This document shows, piece by piece, positions 6,738 to 10,954 of a stretch of 10,954 nt of DNA. The DNA lies in the NCBI GenBank assembly GCA_016203375.1, contig JACQMX010000111.1, positions 1 to 10,954 of the forward strand, written 5' to 3'. The translations under genes and the position numbers were made by a program. Below the pieces are notes generated by a model that did no database searches, was not told the DNA's origin, and saw only the letters and a program-made list of their open reading frames with translations. The DNA is from Candidatus Woesearchaeota archaeon (GTDB lineage: Archaea > Nanobdellota > Nanobdellia > Woesearchaeales > UBA12501). Every line of letters starts with the position of its first letter. The stretch's first letter is position 1.

Positions 6738-7391
6738 TTACACTTCAATAATCTTCCCAATCTTCGCCACATTAATGACGCGCGTCTTGCCTATTGTTTC
6801 CTCAAGCCCTGCGGCTTCATGGACATGACCACAGATAAGAATGTCTGGCTTAAGTACATCCAGCGCCTTTCGCACACCCACACTGCCGGGTACGATCTTG
6901 CTCATAAATTCCATCTTTGAGCCTGCAGGATGAACATGCGTCACCATAATGCGTTTCTTGGCGTGCTTGATCTTATCATACGCAGCGCGAAGCAAGTCAT
7001 ACGATTCCTTATCTGAAATCATATTGATAGGGATATTCCCTTTACCGCAGCCGAAGAAGCCGATGTCGCCATAAACAACGCCATCGCCATGAAGGTTGCG
7101 GACGTTGTATAACTCTGAAAGGAAATCTGCAGTGGCGTCATCCTCATGATTACCGGGGATGAACATAACCTTTCTCCCGCGCTGGAGGAATGGGCCAATG
7201 ATGTTGCTTGTTTCCTTACTGAAGTAGGTAATATCTCCGCAAAGCAGGACAAGGTCGACATCTTCCTTCTCTGCCTTCTCAGCCATCTTTAGAATGGTAG
7301 AAACATCATTATGCGTGTCGCTAATCGCGAGAATCTTGAACTTCTTTTCAGCAGTTTTCTCTGCCTTGTTTTCGTGTTCAACCTTCTTCAT
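6738..7391 (-). CDS. Calcineurin-like metallophosphoesterase
   Basis: A 217-residue metal-dependent phosphoesterase of the single-domain calcineurin-like type. From ATG 7391 the metal-binding blocks come in the normal order: ISDTHND with Asp25 and His27, LLCGDIT with Asp53, IPGNHED with Asn81 and His82, VTHVHP with His152 and His154, and CGHVHEA with His189 and His191. All ligands for a two-metal centre are present. Relatives cleave phosphodiesters, including cyclic nucleotides, or phosphomonoesters; the substrate cannot be read from the sequence. The longer frame to 7484 adds residues that overlap the preceding gene and look unlike the family, so I start at 7391, where AAGGAA lies a few bases upstream. 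The start overlaps the end of the preceding zinc-ribbon gene by 14 bases, implying coupled translation. It is the last gene of the isc unit. Confidence 0.9.
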   Translation of the reverse strand: MKKVEHENKAEKTAEKKFKILAISDTHNDVSTILKMAEKAEKEDVDLVLLCGDITYFSKETSNIIGPFLQRGRKVMFIPGNHEDDATADFLSELYNVRNLHGDGVVYGDIGFFGCGKGNIPINMISDKESYDLLRAAYDKIKHAKKRIMVTHVHPAGSKMEFMSKIVPGSVGVRKALDVLKPDILICGHVHEAAGLEETIGKTRVINVAKIGKIIEV

Positions 7392-7572
7392 CGTATTCCT
7401 TGTAGGTGCGAGGTTCGCAGCCCTCATCGTATTTTTGCATTTCATCAATGGCGCGTTCGAATGGATTGCCCAAAGCAACGCCACACCGGGAACATTTTTG
7501 GAGATTTTTATCTGGCGAGATGAAGCCGCATGAGCTACAACGGTCTTTGTCCATCTTTCCAGTTTTTGTCAT
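7378..7572 (-). CDS. Small zinc-ribbon protein, second of a tandem paralogous pair
   Basis: A 64-residue protein with a four-cysteine ribbon: RCSSCG (Cys12, Cys15) and KCSRCGV (Cys27, Cys30). It is followed by a short helix and the segment KYDEGCEPRTYKEYD (47-61) containing Cys52. The ribbon, helix and YDEGCEPRT segment are shared with the gene just upstream, so the two are tandem paralogues; this copy lacks the extra C-terminal CMC region. The start at ATG 7572 is uncertain: ATG 7554 is in frame and also follows a purine-rich stretch, and both overlap the upstream gene's end at 7535. No ribosome binding site is strong. The family is not one I recognise. A metal-binding adaptor or regulator for the neighbouring iron-sulfur genes or the phosphoesterase is a guess from position only. 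Confidence 0.68.
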   Translation of the reverse strand: MTKTGKMDKDRCSSCGFISPDKNLQKCSRCGVALGNPFERAIDEMQKYDEGCEPRTYKEYDEEG

Positions 7573-7804
7573 TTCTCTGCTTCCAGGGATGGAATTCTTC
7601 CAAGCCACACATGCAATCATACTCATGCAAGGTTCTGGGTTCGCATCCTTCATCATATCTGTCCAGCTGCGCTATCACTTTTTCTAGGAGATCGCCAATC
7701 GGTACACCACAGCGCGCGCATTTTGTAGCTGTGCTGTCGTTTATAGCAGCACTACAGGCACTGCATATCTTCGTGATTGTTATCTCTTCGTTATCAAGTG
7801 ACAT
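7535..7804 (-). CDS. Small zinc-ribbon protein, first of a tandem paralogous pair
   Basis: An 89-residue protein. Cysteines at 14, 17, 29 and 32 (ICSAC and KCARCGV) form a likely zinc ribbon. A predicted helix (GDLLEKVIAQLDRYDEG) leads into YDEGCEPRTLHEYD (50-63), nearly identical to the next gene. It then adds CMCGLEEFHPW with Cys64 and Cys66, so with Cys54 there may be a second metal site that the paralogue lacks. ATG 7804 is chosen because it is the last in-frame ATG before the ribbon and lies 20 bases after the stop of the fusion gene; a longer frame to 7852 would run into that gene. A TATA-like stretch at 7813-7820 is too close to the ATG to act for this start. Its 3' end overlaps the next gene. 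The function is unknown. Confidence 0.7.
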   Translation of the reverse strand: MSLDNEEITITKICSACSAAINDSTATKCARCGVPIGDLLEKVIAQLDRYDEGCEPRTLHEYDCMCGLEEFHPWKQRNDKNWKDGQRPL

Positions 7805-7824
7805 AGTATGCCTATATAAGTATC

Positions 7825-8799
7825 TTATCCAAATGATTTGCCACAACCACAATTATTGTGGGCATTGGGGTTCTCAATCTTGAATCCAGATCCAGATAAG
7901 CCATCGACATAGTCAATGCTTGCGCCTTTCATGAAGCTCATGCTTTCCGGGTCAATGACTATTTTGAATCCATCCTGTTCAAACGCCGCATCATCAGGAT
8001 ACGCTTGATCGTCGAAGCTTAAACTATACTTAAATCCAGAACAACCGCCCGGTACTACTTGGACACGCAGGTTAAATCCCTGCTTGCTGTCCTTTGCCAA
8101 CAAGTCCTTGATCTTGGCGATGGCTGCTTTGGTGAGTGTTATCGTTTCCGGCAATTCTGGGTGTTCATGCTCATCATGCTTATGATCATGCGTAAAGCTT
8201 TCAGCCACTGTTTTCGTGGCAACGGCATTAACATCTTTCATCAGATTCTCGAACTCTTCTTCGCTCATGCCATGCCCCATAGCGCCTTGCTCGATGCTTT
8301 CAAATGGATTCACATGGCAGCCAATGCAATGTAAGCCATAGCTGAGCATGACTTCTGCGGCATCCGGATATTTTGCTACCACTTCGCCAATAGTCATGGA
8401 TGGCTTGATTAAGCGATGATCCTCTTCGTCATCTGCATGAGTATACCCTTTTACTTCTTCTGCGTTTAATCCCATATACTCGTTATATGCAATCATTCCA
8501 CCTTCCGCATGATATAAATGCTGGAAGTACTTATAGAGGAACTTGCACGCAGCTTTACTGCGATTGCCTGATCTGCAAATGACAAGAAGGCGCTTTTCCT
8601 TGTCAAGCTCTTTAAACGTGAGTGGATTAAGCTCGTCTACAGGGATGTTCACCGCGCCATCAATACGATCTTCTTCAAACTCTTCTCTGGTGCGGACATC
8701 GAGGACAATGACATCATCTTTTCCGATCATATCGGCATATTCATATGGTTGTAACTGCTGATATCCTTCTTGCGTTTGTGTTTCGCTCGTTTCACTCAT
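7825..8799 (-). CDS. Rhodanese-DUF1858-IscA fusion protein
   Basis: A 324-residue three-domain protein in the isc operon. Residues 15-110 are a rhodanese domain: VIVLDVRTREEFEEDRIDGA, then the active loop ICRSGNRS with Cys75, which would carry a persulfide. Residues 133-190 match the DUF1858 / hybrid-cluster-associated redox disulfide domain: MTIGEVVAKYP and HCIGCH with Cys158 and Cys161. A histidine-rich linker, THDHKHDEHEH (203-213), follows. Residues 218-324 are an A-type Fe-S carrier like IscA/HesB: VVPGGCSGFKY with Cys253, SGSGFKIENP, and the terminal NNCGCG with Cys317 and Cys319, so all three cluster ligands are kept. The start ATG 8799 has a clear GGAGG eight bases upstream; the longer frame to 8868 lies inside iscU. 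It likely delivers clusters made by IscS and IscU, with sulfur transfer or disulfide reduction in the same chain (inference). Confidence 0.92.
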   Translation of the reverse strand: MSETSETQTQEGYQQLQPYEYADMIGKDDVIVLDVRTREEFEEDRIDGAVNIPVDELNPLTFKELDKEKRLLVICRSGNRSKAACKFLYKYFQHLYHAEGGMIAYNEYMGLNAEEVKGYTHADDEEDHRLIKPSMTIGEVVAKYPDAAEVMLSYGLHCIGCHVNPFESIEQGAMGHGMSEEEFENLMKDVNAVATKTVAESFTHDHKHDEHEHPELPETITLTKAAIAKIKDLLAKDSKQGFNLRVQVVPGGCSGFKYSLSFDDQAYPDDAAFEQDGFKIVIDPESMSFMKGASIDYVDGLSGSGFKIENPNAHNNCGCGKSFG

Positions 8800-8805
8800 G
8801 GTAAT

Positions 8806-8814
8806 CCTCCTTAT
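8806..8814 (-). promoter_or_regulatory. Ribosome binding site for the fusion gene
   Basis: AAGGAGGAT on the minus strand spans the iscU stop and the short gap before ATG 8799. It decides the start of the fusion gene, since the next in-frame ATG at 8868 lies inside iscU. Confidence 0.75.
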
Positions 8815-9521
8815 CCAAAATACTTTTCTTTGTAAAATCGGATGAGCTCTTCGACGGCAGGCAAGCACGATTTGTTGAACACACCAACTTTGAGTTTGTG
8901 TTGAACCTTTTCGATTGTGTCCGCGCCATCAAGTACAGCTTCCTCAATGTCCTTATCGGTTATTTTAAGATCAGGATCGATAATTCGTGCGCCTTCAACA
9001 ATTATACGCTCCGTCTGTCCAGAGCGCCTAAAATGATCATTGATCGCCGCGCGCAAGGCCTTGTCACCAAGCACTGAGCAGTGGAACTTTCGATTGGGGA
9101 GTCCGCCAAGCCTGTTCATAATGTCCATAGGTTTTAGCTCGAGGGCCTTTTGGACTGGCACGCCACCATTTTCAGTGACCATTACGGAGAGCATGGATGT
9201 GCTGCCGATGGCTGAGGCGCAGCCAAACGTCTGCCATTTGCAGTCAACTATCTTGTCGTTTTTCTTGTCAACCTTAATCCACATCTTCATGCCATCGCCA
9301 CACGCTGGAGAGCCAACCATGCCGACACCGTCAAACTCCAGCTTCTCCGCGTCTGCATCATTGATGAGAATATTTCTTGGGTTGAAGAAGTGATCTTTAA
9401 CAATATCCGTATAGAACCAATTCTTACTTTCTACCTTCGCCTTGACATCCGCATGGGTGGCGGGTGCCGGCTTCGTTATAGGAGTTGATTCTCCTTCTAT
9501 AATATTGAGCTCGCTACTCAT
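8811..9521 (-). CDS. iscU: IscU/NifU-type Fe-S scaffold with degenerate BFD-like tail
   Basis: A 236-residue scaffold on which Fe-S clusters are built from sulfur supplied by IscS. The IscU fold spans about residues 35-168: YTDIVKDHFFNPRN, GSPACGDGM (Cys74, Asp76), FGCASAIGSTSML (Cys101) and KFHCSVLG (His147, Cys148), so all three cluster cysteines and the aspartate remain. The HscA-binding LPPVK motif of bacterial IscU reads LPNRK here. A polar 34-residue N-terminal extension precedes the fold. After it, residues 182-228 (ITDKDIEEAVLDGADTIEKV and SCLPAVEELI) resemble the BFD-like [2Fe-2S] domain of NifU, but only Cys219 of the four cysteines is left. Typical IscU has about 128 residues, so this is NifU-like without the C-terminal Nfu domain. 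It overlaps iscS by four bases (ATGA) and has an AGGTGATC ribosome binding site at 9527-9534. Confidence 0.93.
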   Translation of the reverse strand: MSSELNIIEGESTPITKPAPATHADVKAKVESKNWFYTDIVKDHFFNPRNILINDADAEKLEFDGVGMVGSPACGDGMKMWIKVDKKNDKIVDCKWQTFGCASAIGSTSMLSVMVTENGGVPVQKALELKPMDIMNRLGGLPNRKFHCSVLGDKALRAAINDHFRRSGQTERIIVEGARIIDPDLKITDKDIEEAVLDGADTIEKVQHKLKVGVFNKSCLPAVEELIRFYKEKYFG

Positions 9522-10747
9522 TGGACGATCACCTTGGTGTATTGCTCCATCATTGCTTGCTGCTCTTCTTTGGAGATGTATTCTTCAAGCTTGAGATTAT
9601 AAGGGGAAATCGCGCGAAGGCGTTGGACTGCAGCAGGCATGACCTCAAGAACCTTATCGATGTCTTCCTTTGTCGTGTCACGCCCCATGGTAAATCGAAT
9701 AGAACCATGCGCGAATTCATACGGCAAGCCCGTTGCGAGAATAACATGGCTTGGTTCAAGGCTGCCTGATGTGCACGCGGAACCTGTTGATGCGCAGATG
9801 CCATGCTCGTTGAGCAAGAGTGTCAAGGCTTCTCCTTCGATATCAAGGATGGAGACATTGACATTGTTTGGCAAGCGTTTGGTTGGATGGCCGTTGAGTA
9901 CAGCTTTTGGAATATGTTGCAGGAGTCCTGCGGTAAGATAATCACGAAGTTTGATAAGACGGGTATTCTCTTGTTCCTTCTCTTTTTGAGAAAGTTCAAG
10001 GGCTTTTGCAAAGCCAACGATACCTGCGACATTCTCTGTGCCGCCACGCTTGCCGCCTTCTTGTCCACCACCATGAACAAGAGGTTCAAGCTGCACGCCA
10101 AGTCGCACATAGAGCAGGCCAACACCTTTTGGTCCGTATATTTTTGAACCATTAAGCGTGAACATATCCACGCCAAGCTCTTTGACATTAAGATTCTGTG
10201 AACATCCTGCTTGACAGGCATCCGTATGGAAAAGCACTCGCTTTTCTTTGCAGACTTTCACGATCTCCGGAATCGGCATGATCGTGCCAATCTCATTATT
10301 AGCATACATCACCGTAACAAGAATGGTGTCTGGTCGAATAGCGTCACGCACCTGCTCAGGCGTCACAAGGCCGCATCTGTCAACAGGAAGATAGGTTATC
10401 TCAAAGCCTTGTTTCTCGAGCCATTCGCAAGTATGCAAGACAGCGTGATGCTCCACGGTTGTGGTGATGATATGGCCTTTCTTCTTAGCAAATGCCACCC
10501 CTTTGATAGCAAGATTGATGGATTCTGTTCCCCCACCTGTAAATATGAGTTCCCGCTCTGCGCAGTTCAGAATTCTTGCGGCGGTCTTTCTCGCTTCATC
10601 GACTTGCTGCAATGCTTCATGACCAACGCTGTTGAAGCTGCCAGGATTTCCATAAACATCAACGTAGAATGGATCCATAGCTTCCTTTACTTCTTGTCGC
10701 ATTGGTGTTGCGGCTGCGTTGTCCAAATAAATTGTTTTTTCAGTCAT
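9518..10747 (-). CDS. iscS: Cysteine desulfurase IscS/NifS
   Basis: A 409-residue pyridoxal-phosphate enzyme that converts cysteine to alanine and passes the sulfur as a persulfide to IscU. The start is textbook for class I desulfurases: IYLDNAAATPM, then GNPGSFNSVG. GGGTESINLAIKG and TTVEHHAVLHTCEWL contain the His101 that stacks on the cofactor. ANNEIGTIMP, FHTDACQA (Asp176, Gln179) and LNGSKIYGPKGVG (Lys202, Schiff base) follow. GGGQEGGKRGGTENV is conserved, and GSACTSGSLEPSHV places the active Cys325 in a loop long enough for the IscS/NifS class and not the SufS class. Length is normal. First gene of the isc unit; translation of iscU is coupled through a four-base overlap. No ribosome binding site precedes ATG 10747, and an A-rich TATA-like stretch sits about 28 bases upstream, suggesting a leaderless message. 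Confidence 0.97.
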   Translation of the reverse strand: MTEKTIYLDNAAATPMRQEVKEAMDPFYVDVYGNPGSFNSVGHEALQQVDEARKTAARILNCAERELIFTGGGTESINLAIKGVAFAKKKGHIITTTVEHHAVLHTCEWLEKQGFEITYLPVDRCGLVTPEQVRDAIRPDTILVTVMYANNEIGTIMPIPEIVKVCKEKRVLFHTDACQAGCSQNLNVKELGVDMFTLNGSKIYGPKGVGLLYVRLGVQLEPLVHGGGQEGGKRGGTENVAGIVGFAKALELSQKEKEQENTRLIKLRDYLTAGLLQHIPKAVLNGHPTKRLPNNVNVSILDIEGEALTLLLNEHGICASTGSACTSGSLEPSHVILATGLPYEFAHGSIRFTMGRDTTKEDIDKVLEVMPAAVQRLRAISPYNLKLEEYISKEEQQAMMEQYTKVIVQ

Positions 10748-10770
10748 TTTTCATAATCGAATTTGATTTT

Positions 10771-10780
10771 CTATTTTTGT
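10771..10780 (-). promoter_or_regulatory. TATA-like element for the isc operon
   Basis: ACAAAAATAG on the minus strand is centred about 28 bases upstream of ATG 10747, compatible with transcription starting at the start codon. The match is weaker than for the other promoters. If a promoter further upstream is used, the message would carry the two hairpins described next. Confidence 0.35.
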
Positions 10781-10843
10781 TGCACATAACAAATCATCAT
10801 TCTGAAAATTGCTCTCTTCATCATGGGAGATAGGTTTTCGGCT

Positions 10844-10865
10844 GGTTCCTTAACAATAAGGAATC
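10844..10865. repeat. Small hairpin upstream of iscS
   Basis: TTCCTTA at 10846-10852 and TAAGGAA at 10857-10863 are perfect complements around a four-base loop, with one G-T and one G-C pair extending the stem to nine. It sits five bases from the longer hairpin at 10871-10907. Spacing and regularity suggest a folded RNA or a pair of protein-binding sites. Confidence 0.5.
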
Positions 10866-10870
10866 AAGGG

Positions 10871-10907
10871 GTTCGTCGGCTTTCAGCTTGGAATAAAGCC
10901 GACGAAC
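10871..10907. repeat. Perfect 13-base inverted repeat upstream of iscS
   Basis: GTTCGTCGGCTTT (10871-10883) and AAAGCCGACGAAC (10895-10907) pair without mismatch around an 11-base loop. On the plus strand it is followed by T-runs (10917-10936), so it could end a plus-strand transcript, but no plus-strand gene leads into it. On the minus strand an A/T-rich TATA-like stretch near 10924-10937 would start an RNA at about the foot of the stem. The rest of 10748-10954 holds no gene. Confidence 0.6.
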
Positions 10908-10954
10908 GGAATGAGGATTTTTATGTTTTTTATTTATTGAAAATCATCGGTTTA

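Noticed and set aside
7813..7820. TATA-like CTTATATA before the first small zinc-ribbon gene
   Set aside because: Its centre is only about 12 bases before ATG 7804, so transcription would begin inside the gene, with no later in-frame start before the ribbon. Co-transcription with the fusion gene explains expression better.
10740..10835. C/D-box small RNA on the minus strand, from two ATGATGA motifs
   Set aside because: Box C-like motifs occur, but no properly spaced box D (CTGA) pairs with them except one inside the iscS start region, so the arrangement is not convincing.
1..10954. Defence system, mobile element or CRISPR array
   Set aside because: No transposase, integrase, nuclease-helicase set, or regularly spaced repeats were found; the genes are housekeeping repair, Fe-S and small-protein genes.

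Overview
The window reads as a chromosomal segment of an archaeon, most likely a DPANN-type lineage such as Woesearchaeota or Pacearchaeota; that placement is inference. The archaeal signals are an archaeal-type ATP-dependent DNA ligase, an archease, TATA-box promoters that sit about 25 bases upstream of start codons and so imply leaderless mRNAs, and Shine-Dalgarno sites inside operons. No insertion sequence, phage gene, CRISPR array, tRNA or rRNA was recognised.

Layout. Almost everything is on the minus strand, in three transcription units. (1) 2526 to 1: a DUF2203 protein, then a thioredoxin-fold DUF255/YyaL-type protein, then an archease that runs off the left edge. The unit has its own TATA box and a strong ribosome binding site. 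(2) 6169 to 2705: an X-family DNA polymerase with a PHP domain, followed by an ATP-dependent DNA ligase whose frame is broken by one missing base near 3182. A hairpin followed by T-runs lies after the ligase. (3) 10747 to 6738: iscS, iscU, a three-domain rhodanese-DUF1858-IscA fusion, two small paralogous zinc-ribbon proteins and a metallophosphoesterase. These six genes are tightly packed or overlapping. The only plus-strand gene, 6371 to 6694, encodes a small double zinc-ribbon protein from a leaderless GTG start, divergent from polX.

How the genes work together. Unit 3 is a compact iron-sulfur assembly operon. IscS mobilises sulfur from cysteine, IscU is the scaffold, and the fusion protein joins a sulfur-handling rhodanese, a redox-disulfide module and an A-type cluster carrier in one chain. 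The two zinc-ribbon proteins share an unusual YDEGCEPRT signature and are unexplained passengers, as is the phosphoesterase. Unit 2 pairs gap filling and end processing with nick sealing, as in short-patch base-excision or break repair. Unit 1 has no obvious single pathway: archease serves the RNA ligase RtcB, and the other two families are poorly characterised.

The points most worth attention are the rhodanese-DUF1858-IscA fusion, the IscU carrying what looks like a cysteine-stripped BFD-like tail, the tandem zinc-ribbon pair, the ligase frameshift, and two consecutive hairpins upstream of iscS.
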